Shown: one piece after another, positions 52,262 through 60,746 of the stretch
Position numbering within the stretch: the stretch's first letter is position 1
Layout: every line of letters begins with the position of its first letter
NCBI RefSeq assembly: GCF_001956215.1
Contig: NZ_MRTQ01000028.1
Span: 1-61,771, forward strand
Direction of reading: 5' to 3'
Length of the DNA: 61,771 nucleotides
DNA from: Paenibacillus sp. FSL R5-0490
Lineage (GTDB): Bacteria > Bacillota > Bacilli > Bacillales > Cytobacillaceae
Notes under the pieces: model-generated
Databases searched by the model: none
What the model was told of the DNA's origin: nothing
What the model saw: the letters and a program-made list of their open reading frames with translations, nothing else
Position numbers and translations under genes: made by a program

Positions 52262-55105
52262 ATGAAAAAGCCATCGAATGGTGAGGGACCTTTTGAACAG
52301 GGATTTCATGGCCCAAACCTTGGCTACGTTATTGAACTTTATGAAAGATATTTAGAGGATCCATCCTCGATTGATCCTGAAATGAAAGAGTACTTTGAAA
52401 AAAATGGTTCCCCTTTAACAAGTGAAGGGACGGGACAAATGGCTTCATCAGCAAATCAGCCAATGAATGCCGGACAGCTTGAGAAAACACTTGCTGCTAT
52501 TCGCCTGGCTGATAATATCCGCACATATGGCCACTTGGCTGCCGATATCTATCCGCTGGGTAACAATAAATCGGAAACTGCTTTATTTGAACTGAGCAAA
52601 TATGGCTTAACTGAAAATGACTTAAAAGAGATCCCTGCTGGTGTCATTACCAAAGATGCCACATACCCTTTACGCAACGGACTTGAAGCAATTGAATTCC
52701 TGAAGAGCGCTTATATGGGACCCATTGCTTTTGAATTCCAGCATATATTTGATGAAAACGAAAAAGACTGGCTTCGCCGTAAAATAGGAGCCAACAGCCA
52801 TAAGCTGTCAATGCAAAAGGCGGAAAAACTGAAAGTTTTAAGAAGACTGACTGAAGTTGAGGAATTTGAAAAGTTCCTTCATAAAACCTTCGTCGGACAA
52901 AAAAGATTCTCCATTGAGGGTCTTGATACAATGGTTCCTTTATTGGATGAAATTGTTTCTGAATCTGTTTCGGATGGAGCAAAAACAATTAACATCGGCA
53001 TGGCCCACCGCGGAAGGTTAAACGTTCTTGCCCATGTTCTTGGCAAGCCATATGAAATGATTTTCGCGGAATTCCAGCATGCGCCGAATAAAGAACTGGT
53101 TCCTTCTGAAGGATCCATCGGAATCAATTACGGCTGGACAGGCGACGTGAAGTATCACCTTGGTCTGGATAAACAGATCAAAGATGAGAATACGACCATT
53201 GCCAGACTGACATTAGCTAACAATCCGAGCCATCTTGAATTTGTAGGTTCACTGGTTGAGGGCTACACGCGAGCTTCACAGGACAACAGAACAAAGGCCG
53301 GTTATCCTGAAGTAGATCCAAAAGCTGCTTTAGCCATTATCATTCATGGAGACGCTGCATTCCCTGGTCAGGGCATTGTAGCAGAAACACTAAATCTTGG
53401 ACAGCTGACAGGCTATAACACTGGCGGTTCGATCCATATCATTGCCAATAATACAATTGGTTTCACAACAGAATCACATGATTCCCGCTCTACCAGATAT
53501 GCAAGTGATCTGGCCAAAGGGTATGAAATGCCAATTATGCATGTTAATGCAGACGAACCTGAAGCAGTAGTGGCAGCGGCAAGAATTGCCTGCGAATATC
53601 GTGCTAAATTCCAGAAGGATATCCTCATCGACTTAATCGGATACCGCCGTTTTGGACATAACGAGATGGACGAGCCTATGACGACGAATCCTCTTATGTA
53701 TAATATTGTACGCAATCGGCCAACCGTGAAAGCGCTGTATGCTGAAAAGCTTTTAAATGAAAAGATCATCAGCAAAGAGGAAGCTGAAGGCGTCCATAAT
53801 GAAGTACTGGAAAAAATGAAGGCTGCCTATGAAAAAGTGCCAAAAGAAAAGAAGGCAGCTGAGTTAACCGATCCTCCTGAAACTGTCGAAAAGGGTCTGC
53901 CAAAAATTAATACAGCCGTTTCAATTGATAAACTCAAGCAAATCAATGAAGAACTATTAAAATGGCCGGAGGATTTCAAGGTATTTGATAAACTCGGCAA
54001 AATTCTGCAGCGCAGATTGGAAGCGCTTGAAGGGGACGGCAAGATTGATTGGGGTCTCGCAGAAACACTGGCATTTGCAACCATCCTATCTGATGGTACA
54101 CCTGTCAGACTGACTGGCCAGGATTCAGAGAGAGGAACATTTGCTCAAAGAAACGTTGTTCTGCATGATCATACAACTGGAAAAGCGTATTCACCTTTGC
54201 ATAAACTCTCAACTGCCAAGGCTTCATTCGCAGTCCATAATAGTCCATTATCTGAAGCCGCTGTTGTAGGCTTTGAATATGGATATAATGTATTTGCTCC
54301 GGAAACGCTTGTTTTATGGGAAGCTCAATATGGTGATTTTGCCAATGCAGCACAAGTAATGTTTGACCAGTTTATTGCTGCCGGCCGAGCAAAATGGGGG
54401 CAAAAATCAGGTCTTGTCATGCTCCTTCCGCATGGTTATGAAGGACAGGGGCCTGAACATTCAAGTGCGCGCCTGGAAAGATTCCTGACTCTTGCAGCTG
54501 AAAATAACTGGACAGTTGCCAATCTTTCTTCATCAGCACAGTATTTCCATATTTTAAGAAGACAGGCTGCCATACTTGGAAAAGAGGAAGTTCGCCCGTT
54601 AGTGATCATGTCTCCGAAAAGTCTGCTGCGCAATCCGACTGTCGCATCAAATGGAATTGAATTGAGCGAAGGAGAGTTCCGATCTGTAATCGAACAGCCT
54701 GGTTTAGGTGAAAATCATGAAAAAGTGAAACGCATCATTCTTGGATCAGGAAAGATCACAATTGATTTAGCCGAAAACCTGAAAAATTATCCGGATCAGG
54801 ATTGGTTCCATATCTTACGTGTGGAAGAAATCTATCCGTTCCCAATGAATCAGATAAAAGACATTTTAACCCGTTATCCAAATGTGGATGAAATTGTCTG
54901 GATTCAGGAAGAACCTAAGAATATGGGTGCATGGAATTTCGTTGAACCTAGACTGAAAGAAATCGCAGGCAGCGATATCGATGTCACCTACATCGGAAGA
55001 AGACGCCGATCAAGCCCGGCAGAAGGTGACCCGACTGTTCATAAGAAAGAACAAGCACGCATAATAGATGAAACCCTATCACGCAAGCAAGAAGGAGGAA
55101 ATTAA
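52262..55105 (+). CDS. odhA: 2-oxoglutarate dehydrogenase E1 component
   Basis: The 947-residue thiamine-diphosphate-dependent E1 decarboxylates 2-oxoglutarate in the TCA cycle and passes succinyl to the E2 lipoyl group. Blocks: [56 protein letters not shown], the ThDP/Mg region NNTIGFTT, and the C-terminal [23 protein letters not shown] 52262 has GGAGG nine bases upstream. It is followed by odhB one base after its stop. Length is normal. Confidence 0.97.
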   Translation: MKKPSNGEGPFEQGFHGPNLGYVIELYERYLEDPSSIDPEMKEYFEKNGSPLTSEGTGQMASSANQPMNAGQLEKTLAAIRLADNIRTYGHLAADIYPLGNNKSETALFELSKYGLTENDLKEIPAGVITKDATYPLRNGLEAIEFLKSAYMGPIAFEFQHIFDENEKDWLRRKIGANSHKLSMQKAEKLKVLRRLTEVEEFEKFLHKTFVGQKRFSIEGLDTMVPLLDEIVSESVSDGAKTINIGMAHRGRLNVLAHVLGKPYEMIFAEFQHAPNKELVPSEGSIGINYGWTGDVKYHLGLDKQIKDENTTIARLTLANNPSHLEFVGSLVEGYTRASQDNRTKAGYPEVDPKAALAIIIHGDAAFPGQGIVAETLNLGQLTGYNTGGSIHIIANNTIGFTTESHDSRSTRYASDLAKGYEMPIMHVNADEPEAVVAAARIACEYRAKFQKDILIDLIGYRRFGHNEMDEPMTTNPLMYNIVRNRPTVKALYAEKLLNEKIISKEEAEGVHNEVLEKMKAAYEKVPKEKKAAELTDPPETVEKGLPKINTAVSIDKLKQINEELLKWPEDFKVFDKLGKILQRRLEALEGDGKIDWGLAETLAFATILSDGTPVRLTGQDSERGTFAQRNVVLHDHTTGKAYSPLHKLSTAKASFAVHNSPLSEAAVVGFEYGYNVFAPETLVLWEAQYGDFANAAQVMFDQFIAAGRAKWGQKSGLVMLLPHGYEGQGPEHSSARLERFLTLAAENNWTVANLSSSAQYFHILRRQAAILGKEEVRPLVIMSPKSLLRNPTVASNGIELSEGEFRSVIEQPGLGENHEKVKRIILGSGKITIDLAENLKNYPDQDWFHILRVEEIYPFPMNQIKDILTRYPNVDEIVWIQEEPKNMGAWNFVEPRLKEIAGSDIDVTYIGRRRRSSPAEGDPTVHKKEQARIIDETLSRKQEGGN

Positions 55106-55106
55106 G

Positions 55107-56360
55107 GTGGCAGAAATCAAAGTTCCAGAATTGGCGGAATCCATTACAGAAGGTACGGTGGCACAGTGGCTGAAACAGCCTGGTGACACTGTCAATAAAG
55201 GTGACTATGTTGTCGAACTTGAAACAGACAAAGTAAATGTTGAAATTATTTCTGAACATAGCGGAGTTTTACAGGAAATCAAAGCACAGGAAGGCGACAC
55301 GGTTAATGTAGGTGAAACCATTGCTATCGTTAATGAAAGCGGACAAGCTGCACTTGCACCGGAAAAAGCCGAAGAAAAGCCTGAAGCAGCTAAAGCTGAA
55401 GAACCTAAAGCAGAGGAGACGCCAGCACAGCCTGCTGCTGAAGAAAAAACAGGCGGACAGCGTCCAATCGCTTCACCGGCAGCACGTAAACTGGCAAGAG
55501 AAAAAGGCATTGACCTGAGCCAGGTGCCGACAGGGGATCCACTGGGCCGAATCAGAACACAGGATGTTGAATCCTTTAATCCCAACCAGGCAAAACAGCA
55601 GGCTCAAACGCCAAAACCGGCAGCAGCTTCCAAACCGGCTGAACAGGCATCAGGCGGAAAAGAAGTGGAACGGATTAAAATGTCCCGCCGCCGCCAGACA
55701 ATTGCAAATCGCCTTGTAGAAGTACAGCAAACAGCAGCCATGCTGACAACGTTCAATGAAGTGGACATGACCAATGTAATGAACCTTCGCAAGAAGCGGA
55801 AAGATAAATTCTTTGAAGAAAACGATGTTAAGCTTGGCTTCATGTCATTTTTCACAAAAGCGGTCGTTGCAGCACTTAAGAAGAATCCTTACTTAAATGC
55901 TGAAATTCAAGGCAATGAAATCGTTCTAAAAAAATTCTATGATATTGGTATCGCTGTTTCAGCTCCTGAAGGTCTTGTCGTTCCGGTTGTCCGTGATGCA
56001 GACCGCAAAAACTTTGCTGAGATCGAAAAGGATATCATGGACCTTGCAGTGAAGGCAAGAGACAATAAGCTTGCTCTTTCAGACCTGCAGGGAGGAAGCT
56101 TTACCATCACAAATGGCGGTGTATTTGGCAGCATGATGTCTACGCCAATTCTGAACGGACCTCAGGTTGGTATCCTTGGAATGCACTCCATCCAGCTGCG
56201 CCCGGTTGCGATAGATGCTGAAAGAATGGAAAACCGTCCAATGATGTACATTGCACTATCGTATGACCACCGCATTGTTGACGGAAAAGAAGCTGTAACC
56301 TTCCTGAAACGCGTCAAAGAACTGATTGAAGATCCGGAAAGCCTTCTTTTTGAAGCCTAA
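55107..56360 (+). CDS. odhB: 2-oxoglutarate dehydrogenase E2, dihydrolipoyl succinyltransferase
   Basis: A 417-residue E2. The lipoyl domain (1-77) has the modified Lys42 in ETDKVNVE. A flexible Ala/Pro/Glu linker (about 80-115) precedes the E1/E3-binding domain ([18 protein letters not shown], 119-136) and a second linker. The catalytic domain (about 185-417) ends with [18 protein letters not shown], holding the active His and Asp. GTG 55107 follows GGAGG by eight bases. It is one base after odhA; strong terminator follows. Confidence 0.97.
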   Translation: MAEIKVPELAESITEGTVAQWLKQPGDTVNKGDYVVELETDKVNVEIISEHSGVLQEIKAQEGDTVNVGETIAIVNESGQAALAPEKAEEKPEAAKAEEPKAEETPAQPAAEEKTGGQRPIASPAARKLAREKGIDLSQVPTGDPLGRIRTQDVESFNPNQAKQQAQTPKPAAASKPAEQASGGKEVERIKMSRRRQTIANRLVEVQQTAAMLTTFNEVDMTNVMNLRKKRKDKFFEENDVKLGFMSFFTKAVVAALKKNPYLNAEIQGNEIVLKKFYDIGIAVSAPEGLVVPVVRDADRKNFAEIEKDIMDLAVKARDNKLALSDLQGGSFTITNGGVFGSMMSTPILNGPQVGILGMHSIQLRPVAIDAERMENRPMMYIALSYDHRIVDGKEAVTFLKRVKELIEDPESLLFEA

Positions 56361-56369
56361 TAAATAATG

Positions 56370-56401
56370 AAACCAGAGTGGAGTTCCGCTCTGGTTTTTT
56401 T
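56370..56401 (+). terminator. Terminator of odhAB
   Basis: ACCAGAGTGG and CCGCTCTGGT pair (one wobble) around AGTT, followed by seven T. Confidence 0.92.
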
Positions 56402-56451
56402 AATAGCATAGGAAACTATAAAAATGAACGATATTAATAGCTCTGTGGAAG

Positions 56452-56521
56452 AGTGTCTGCATCCAGCTCCAGCGCCTACCCCCTCGAGGTGTAGGGGGTG
56501 AGCAAGGCGCTTCCGCTTTCG
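56452..56521. repeat. Short GC-rich dispersed repeat
   Basis: The segment has TCCAGCTCCAGCGCCTACCC then CCTCGAGGTG and a mirrored AGGGGGTGAGCAAGGCGCTT before CCGCTTTCG. ACCCCCT pairs with AGGGGGT, and GCGCCT with AGGCGC. I recall the pattern (CAGCTCCAGCGCC ... AGGCGCTTCCGC) as very common between genes in Bacillus and Geobacillus; longer copies carry a variable middle, missing here. Only one copy is in the window. Confidence 0.7.
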
Positions 56522-56594
56522 TTATGGAAAATTATTTGCATTAAGGAAACAATGTACAGGTTATGAATAGTATATTAAAAAGCAGGTGATAATC

Positions 56595-56720
56595 TTGAAA
56601 AGACGGCAAATGAAAATTCTGCAGTATAGTGCGGTGTTAAAGAAATTAGGGGTTATAAGTGAAGAGGAATATGAAAATATAAAAAAAGCAAACAAACTTA
56701 CAGCATACGTCCGAAGATAA
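56595..56720 (+). CDS. 41-residue basic microprotein
   Basis: TTG 56595 follows AGGTGA at five bases. The peptide MKRRQMKILQYSAVLKKLGV continues with ISEEEYENIKKANKLTAYVR. The ISEEEYENIKKA segment resembles the short helical SHOCT-type motif found at the ends of many proteins, but here it stands alone. Pronounced basic charge at the N-terminus. Its own terminator follows at once. No firm family. Confidence 0.6.
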   Translation: MKRRQMKILQYSAVLKKLGVISEEEYENIKKANKLTAYVRR

Positions 56721-56726
56721 TAAAAA

Positions 56727-56749
56727 AAGCGGGAATAGCTCCCGCTCTA
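56727..56749 (+). terminator. Terminator after 41-residue microgene
   Basis: AGCGGGA and TCCCGCT pair around ATAGC. The plus-strand T-tail is poor; seven A before the stem give a T-run on the minus strand, which suits the minus-strand Sda-like gene at 56792-56923. Confidence 0.7.
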
Positions 56750-56791
56750 CATATTCAATAAGTATTTGCAAACTAATATGGTATTTGAAAC

Positions 56792-56923
56792 TTACTCTTT
56801 AAACGGTCTTAAGCCGCGTTTTTGAATCTCCGTTTTTAATATCCTAATCCATTCCTTTTCAGACCCTGACTTTAATGCATCACGATACGAGACGACCAGC
56901 TGTTCATTACTCATAATTTTCAT
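56792..56923 (-). CDS. Sda-like sporulation kinase inhibitor
   Basis: The 43-residue product begins MKIMSNEQLVVSYRDALKSG. From residue 4 it aligns without gaps to B. subtilis Sda as I remember it: shared residues include Ser5, Glu7, Leu9, Ser12, Tyr13, Ala16, Ile26, Glu32, Ile33, Arg36 and Leu38, and the helix-turn-helix hairpin spacing is the same. Sda blocks sporulation histidine kinases when DNA replication is disturbed. The KinA-contact residues Leu21 and Phe25 are Ser and Trp here, so its target may differ. ATG 56923 has AGGAGG eight bases upstream. No DnaA boxes are seen upstream, unlike sda. Confidence 0.72.
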   Translation of the reverse strand: MKIMSNEQLVVSYRDALKSGSEKEWIRILKTEIQKRGLRPFKE

Positions 56924-57133
56924 TATGCATACCTCCTGGTTAAATGGATTGAATATTCTATTTTTTATTATTGTAAAGGTTATTTAAGATTTTGTGAACC
57001 CTTTATTAAAAAAAGATTTATTACATTATGGTGACATTTTTCTGCAAACTCTTTTCACAGGAGCAGAAGGTAGACGGTGTTTTACAGGAAAGGTAAAATT
57101 TATATAACTACTGAATAAAGGGAGAATCTGCAT

Positions 57134-57928
57134 ATGAATGTAACGCTTGATCATATTGTCCACTTTATTAAGGCTGAGCCGGCTGCTGCTGCTGCAAAAT
57201 GGAGGGATCATGGATATAAGGCAATCGCTGGGGGCAGCCATGAAAAATGGGGAACATATAACAGTCTTTTGTACATTGGGCATTCCTACCTCGAATTTTT
57301 ATCGATTGAAAAGGATCATATTGCCTTAAGTACAGATAATCCTCTTATTAAACAGCTGACAGAAGAAATCAGACATGGAGAAGGGATAGGCCAAATTTGT
57401 TTCCGAACCAATAATATTGAGGATTTGCAGAATGAATTAACGGAAAACGGCTTTGAGACCTTTCCAATCTTTAATGGAAGCAGAAAGAGGGAAGATGGAA
57501 GCATCCTTTCATGGAAAATGCTCTTTATAAAGGAAAACCCAGGTTATAAATACCCATTCTTTATTGACTGGGGCATGGAAGACGATAAGAGCTTAGAAGG
57601 ATTGAAACAACAGGGCTTAATTGATGAGAAGCTTGCTGCTAAAAAGATTGAAGCAGTCTATATAGCTTCAAAAGACTGTGAAAAATCTGCGGCAGCATGG
57701 CAGGAGATCATGCCAGCTTCCGGTGCTGATATTTACATAAGCCATGATGGAAAAGAAAAAAGAGCATCCATTCTGATTGGTTCAGTAAATATCGTCTTTT
57801 GCCAGCCATTAAACGAGAATGGAATGGCAATGGAGGTCCTTCGAAAAAAAGGTGAAAAGCCCTTTGCTGTTCAATTAGCGCCAAGCCTTGAAAAAGAAAT
57901 ATCGCTATATGAAGGTCTTTATTTTTAA
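57134..57928 (+). CDS. VOC-superfamily protein (glyoxalase-like domain)
   Basis: A 264-residue cytoplasmic protein with two VOC half-modules. The N-terminal module begins MNVTLDHIVHFIKAEPAAAA (His8 as likely metal ligand) and has LLYIGHSYLEFLSIEK; the rest includes YPFFIDWGMEDD and a second half (about 165-250) with ASKDCEKSAAAWQEIM. It resembles the Glyoxalase_3 group (PF13468), of unknown substrate. ATG 57134 follows AAAGGGAG. It is monocistronic. Confidence 0.85.
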   Translation: MNVTLDHIVHFIKAEPAAAAAKWRDHGYKAIAGGSHEKWGTYNSLLYIGHSYLEFLSIEKDHIALSTDNPLIKQLTEEIRHGEGIGQICFRTNNIEDLQNELTENGFETFPIFNGSRKREDGSILSWKMLFIKENPGYKYPFFIDWGMEDDKSLEGLKQQGLIDEKLAAKKIEAVYIASKDCEKSAAAWQEIMPASGADIYISHDGKEKRASILIGSVNIVFCQPLNENGMAMEVLRKKGEKPFAVQLAPSLEKEISLYEGLYF

Positions 57929-57952
57929 CGAGAGAGAAGTTTCAACTTTAAC

Positions 57953-57984
57953 CTGCTGCTCCTTTTAAAGGGCAGTTTTTTTTC
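57953..57984 (+). terminator. Probable terminator after VOC gene
   Basis: CTGC pairs with GCAG with imperfect inner pairing around CCTTTTAAAG, followed by eight T. The stem is weak but the T-tract is strong. Confidence 0.5.
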
Positions 57985-58020
57985 ATCTTATAAAAATTAA
58001 TAAACTATTACTATATGAAA

Positions 58021-58069
58021 ATATTGAATATTCAGTAATATGTGTTAACATAAAATGTAAGCGTTTTAT
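58021..58069 (+). promoter_or_regulatory. FadR-like palindrome and cre-like site upstream of acyl-CoA synthetase
   Basis: TGAATATTCA (58025-58034) is a perfect palindrome forming the core of a FadR-type operator (13 of 18 consensus places). TGTAAGCGTTTTAT (58056-58069) matches the CcpA operator at nearly all places, missing the final C. Both suit a fatty acid activation gene. Consensus forms are from memory. Confidence 0.5.
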
Positions 58070-58132
58070 ATCACTCATCTTAGAGGAATCTTTTGCATAA
58101 TGATTAGATCATATACCAAGGAGGATTTCTGG

Positions 58133-59785
58133 ATGAAAGAATTATTGAATCTTACAGTAGGGAAGCTCCTGGAGGAGAAAGCCGGCCTTCACCCTGATCA
58201 TGAAGCTGTAGTATATGCCGATCGCGGGCTCCGAATGAGTTATAAGGAGTTTAATGATTATTGCAGGCTTGCTGCCAAAGGGTTTATGAAGCTGGGCCTT
58301 GAAAAAGGAGAGCATATTGCAGCATGGTCAACAAACACGCCGGAGTGGCTTACGTGCCAGTTTTCAACAGGCAAGATGGGGGCTGTCCTTGTAACCGTTA
58401 ATACAAACTATCAAGCTGCTGAACTCGAATATCTTTTAAAGCAATCTGACAGTACAACGATTGTTCTGATGGAAAAGTTCAGAGAAACTTCTTACATAGA
58501 AATGCTGTACAGCATTGTCCCTGAATTGAAGGATTCCGAGCCGGGGCAGCTGAAAAGCAAAAGACTTCCTTTCTTAAAAAACGTTATTGTCATGGGAGAA
58601 AAACGCTTCCCAGGTACATACAGCTGGGAAGATATTATCCGGATGGGTGAATCAGTCACAGACAGAGACCTCGATGAGAGGATGGAAAGCCTTGACCCTG
58701 ACGATGCCATAAATATGCAATATACATCAGGAACGACAGGCTTTCCAAAAGGGGTCATGCTAACCCACAATAACATCGTTAACAATGGATACAATATCGC
58801 AAATTGTATGCAATTAACAAAAGATGACCGCTTATGCATTCCTGTTCCATTTTTCCATTGTTTCGGCTGTGTGCTTGGAACGATGGCATGTATCTCCGTT
58901 GGCGCCACAATTGTACCGGTGCAGGAATTCAGCCCTAAAGCTGTTCTGCAGACTGTCCAGGATGAGAAATGTACAGGCCTTCATGGGGTGCCGACAATGT
59001 TTATCGCAGAGCTGAATGATCCTGATTTCAGCAAATATGATCTATCGACCCTTCGTACAGGCATAATGGCTGGCTCCAATTGTCCAATTGAGGTCATGAA
59101 AGGCGTTATCGAAAAAATGGGCGCTAGCGAAATAACCATTGCCTATGGACAAACAGAGTCATCGCCTGTCATAACCCAGACACGGACAGATGATCCAATT
59201 GAACTTAGAGTGGAGTCTGTCGGAAGGGCATTGCCGAATGTAGAAGTGAAAATTGTAGAGCCGGGCACAAACAACGAAGTCCCTGCCGGTGTTCAGGGGG
59301 AATTATGTACCAGAGGCTACCATGTCATGAAGGGATATTATAAAAATCCGGATGCTACAAAAGAAGCCATTGATGAGGATGGCTGGCTCCATACCGGGGA
59401 TCTCGCTGTAATGGATGAGAACGGGTACTGTAAAATCACGGGAAGATTAAAGGATATGATCATCAGGGGCGGAGAAAATATTTATCCGCGCGAAATAGAA
59501 GAATTCCTTTATACTCATCCGCAGATTCTTGACGTTCAGGTGGTTGGGGTTCCTGATGCTGTGTATGGTGAAGAAGTGGTCGCATGGGTAATAGCAAAGG
59601 AAGGCTCTGACTTAACCGCAGAAGAACTTCGCGATTACTGCAAAGGGAAAATCTCACGCCATAAAATCCCTCGGTATATAGAATTTATTAAAGAATATCC
59701 AATGACAGCTTCAGGCAAAATTCAGAAGTTCAGATTGCGTGAACAAGCTAAAGAAGTCATTGAAAATGCAACTACATTAAAATAA
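58133..59785 (+). CDS. AMP-binding acyl-CoA synthetase
   Basis: A 550-residue adenylate-forming enzyme that activates a carboxylic acid, probably a medium- or long-chain fatty acid, to its CoA ester. The P-loop-like motif YTSGTTGFPKG is at 197-207; later motifs are YGQTESSP, DGWLHTGDLA, GRLKDMIIRGGENIYPREIE and the catalytic lysine in PMTASGKIQKF. It resembles the B. subtilis YngI/acyl-CoA ligase type. ATG 58133 follows AAGGAGG; the frame opens 11 codons earlier. It is monocistronic. Confidence 0.93.
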   Translation: MKELLNLTVGKLLEEKAGLHPDHEAVVYADRGLRMSYKEFNDYCRLAAKGFMKLGLEKGEHIAAWSTNTPEWLTCQFSTGKMGAVLVTVNTNYQAAELEYLLKQSDSTTIVLMEKFRETSYIEMLYSIVPELKDSEPGQLKSKRLPFLKNVIVMGEKRFPGTYSWEDIIRMGESVTDRDLDERMESLDPDDAINMQYTSGTTGFPKGVMLTHNNIVNNGYNIANCMQLTKDDRLCIPVPFFHCFGCVLGTMACISVGATIVPVQEFSPKAVLQTVQDEKCTGLHGVPTMFIAELNDPDFSKYDLSTLRTGIMAGSNCPIEVMKGVIEKMGASEITIAYGQTESSPVITQTRTDDPIELRVESVGRALPNVEVKIVEPGTNNEVPAGVQGELCTRGYHVMKGYYKNPDATKEAIDEDGWLHTGDLAVMDENGYCKITGRLKDMIIRGGENIYPREIEEFLYTHPQILDVQVVGVPDAVYGEEVVAWVIAKEGSDLTAEELRDYCKGKISRHKIPRYIEFIKEYPMTASGKIQKFRLREQAKEVIENATTLK

Positions 59786-59795
59786 TAAGCATAAG

Positions 59796-59826
59796 AAACC
59801 TGCGGGGAACTACCCGCAGGTTTTTT
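59796..59826 (+). terminator. Terminator after acyl-CoA synthetase gene
   Basis: AAACCTGCGGG and CCCGCAGGTTT pair perfectly around GAACTA, followed by six T. Confidence 0.93.
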
Positions 59827-59943
59827 CATTTTCCATCTTCGTTCATTCAAAAGGCTTAAAATAACTCCTCCTCAGAACCAATGTTATAAAGCTTATGAGA
59901 AATTAAAATGGTATTAAAGATATGAGAAAAGGAGCGAGAGCAG

Positions 59944-60096
59944 ATGTATGATGAAATGTATGTAATGGAAGCTTTAATGAAGGCTAAACAAAAAGAAATG
60001 GATTTAATTACACCACACTTGAAAAGCTCAAATAACAAATTAATTTGCAGGCTTCCGGTAATTAAAAATTTGGATGCCTGCCAATGCCAGGAATGA
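59944..60096 (+). CDS. 50-residue microprotein with C-terminal cysteines
   Basis: ATG 59944 follows AAAGGAGCG at about nine bases. The peptide starts MYDEMYVMEALMKAKQKEMD and ends LDACQCQE, with three cysteines in the last 17 residues. It is amphipathic and Met-rich at the N-terminus. The stop codon lies in the first stem of composite repeat copy B, which also provides the terminator. No family recognised. Confidence 0.6.
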   Translation: MYDEMYVMEALMKAKQKEMDLITPHLKSSNNKLICRLPVIKNLDACQCQE

Positions 60097-60165
60097 CGGA
60101 GATGTTTCTCCGTCTCAGTTTGTCGACAAAAGGGCTTCGGAATGCTCTCATTCCGAAGCCCTTTT
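60095..60165. repeat. Two-hairpin composite repeat, copy B (inverted; terminator)
   Basis: GACGGAG (60095-60101) pairs with CTCCGTC (60108-60114). A 17-bp perfect stem follows (60128-60144 with 60149-60165). Read on the minus strand it is hairpin 1, linker TTTGTCGACAAACTGA, hairpin 2: the same order as copy A, and the hairpin 1 sequence closely matches copy A (TTCGGAATGAG, ATTCCGAA). The large stem with its T-run should end transcription both ways. Confidence 0.85.
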
Positions 60166-60215
60166 GTGATTTTCACTCATTTTCCTCTATATACAGATCT
60201 TCCTCTGGCCTCCTT

Positions 60216-60345
60216 CTAGACCATTTTAGGCTCCGGCCATGTCCAGCGCATGCCATGCTTTTCTTTTGCATCTGCGAAAACACGTTCAATGGTTTCACTA
60301 AATGATCTTTTGGCACAAGCTCGTCCAGAGTACCATTTACAGCTG
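60216..60345 (-). pseudogene. IS1182-family transposase remnant with internal deletion
   Basis: The minus strand encodes TLDELVPKDHLV (about 60333-60298), the N-terminal signature of IS1182-type transposases, and then, in a different frame, TIERVFADAKEKHGMRWT ending at TAG 60216, their C-terminal signature. Roughly the whole middle of a transposase (normally over 400 residues) is missing between these two ends. It cannot be functional. Family assignment is from remembered motifs. Confidence 0.72.
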
Positions 60346-60452
60346 ATGACGTTGAATGGAACTGTTTTTTGAAAGCTTCTTCTTCACCTCAAGCAATTGA
60401 TATTCCTATTGTATCAAGACTTGGAGAACATGCGATACAAAATTCAGAAAGC

Positions 60453-60586
60453 CTGTTGATTGGAGTGGAAGGCGCGAAGACTCCCGCGGGAGTGCTGGAC
60501 AGGTGAGACCCCGCAGGCGCGAACGCGCCGAGGAGGCTCAGCGCCGGCCCGCAGGAAAGCGAAGCGCCTGGAACGGAAATCAACAG
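60453..60586. repeat. 134-bp GC-rich MITE-like element with terminal inverted repeats
   Basis: The ends are inverted repeats: CTGTTGATT at the left and AATCAACAG at the right, extended by GGCGC/GCGCC inside. The interior is very GC-rich, with CTCCCGCGGGAG and GGCGCGAACGCGCC palindromes and ACAGGTGAGACCCCGCAGGC. I recall near-identical elements as widely dispersed in Bacillaceae genomes. There is no coding capacity. It sits beside the IS1182 remnant; whether IS1182 mobilised it is unknown. Confidence 0.75.
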
Positions 60587-60612
60587 CCTCGATTACACGC
60601 TAAATAAAAAAA

Positions 60613-60676
60613 CTGCAGACAAGCTCGTTTTTTATCGAGTTTGTCTACAGTCTGTGACGGAGATGTTCCTCCGTCT
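60613..60676. repeat. Two-hairpin composite repeat, copy C
   Basis: A 15-bp stem (60613-60627 with 60636-60650; one mismatch, one wobble) overlaps linker TTTGTCTACAGTCTGTGAC, followed by hairpin GACGGAG/CTCCGTC (60656-60662 with 60669-60675) and a T-run to 60684. The second hairpin differs from that in copy B at one loop base. Orientation matches copy A. Downstream lies the promoter area of the GGCT-like gene. Confidence 0.82.
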
Positions 60677-60746
60677 TCTTTTTTTGAAAAGAATCTTCCG
60701 AAAATGATACTATAATAAACAAAAGAGAGAACCAAGGGGGAACGTT

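Noticed and set aside
56924..57133. DnaA boxes upstream of the Sda-like gene
   Set aside because: No TTATNCACA-type sequence is present; a TTTGTGAAC segment is the nearest and is not a DnaA box.
60304..60510. Plus-strand open stretch reading VPFTADDVEWNCFLKASSS and onward
   Set aside because: It looks protein-like but has no start, overlaps the IS1182 remnant and runs into the GC-rich repeat; at most a chance frame or an unidentifiable fragment.
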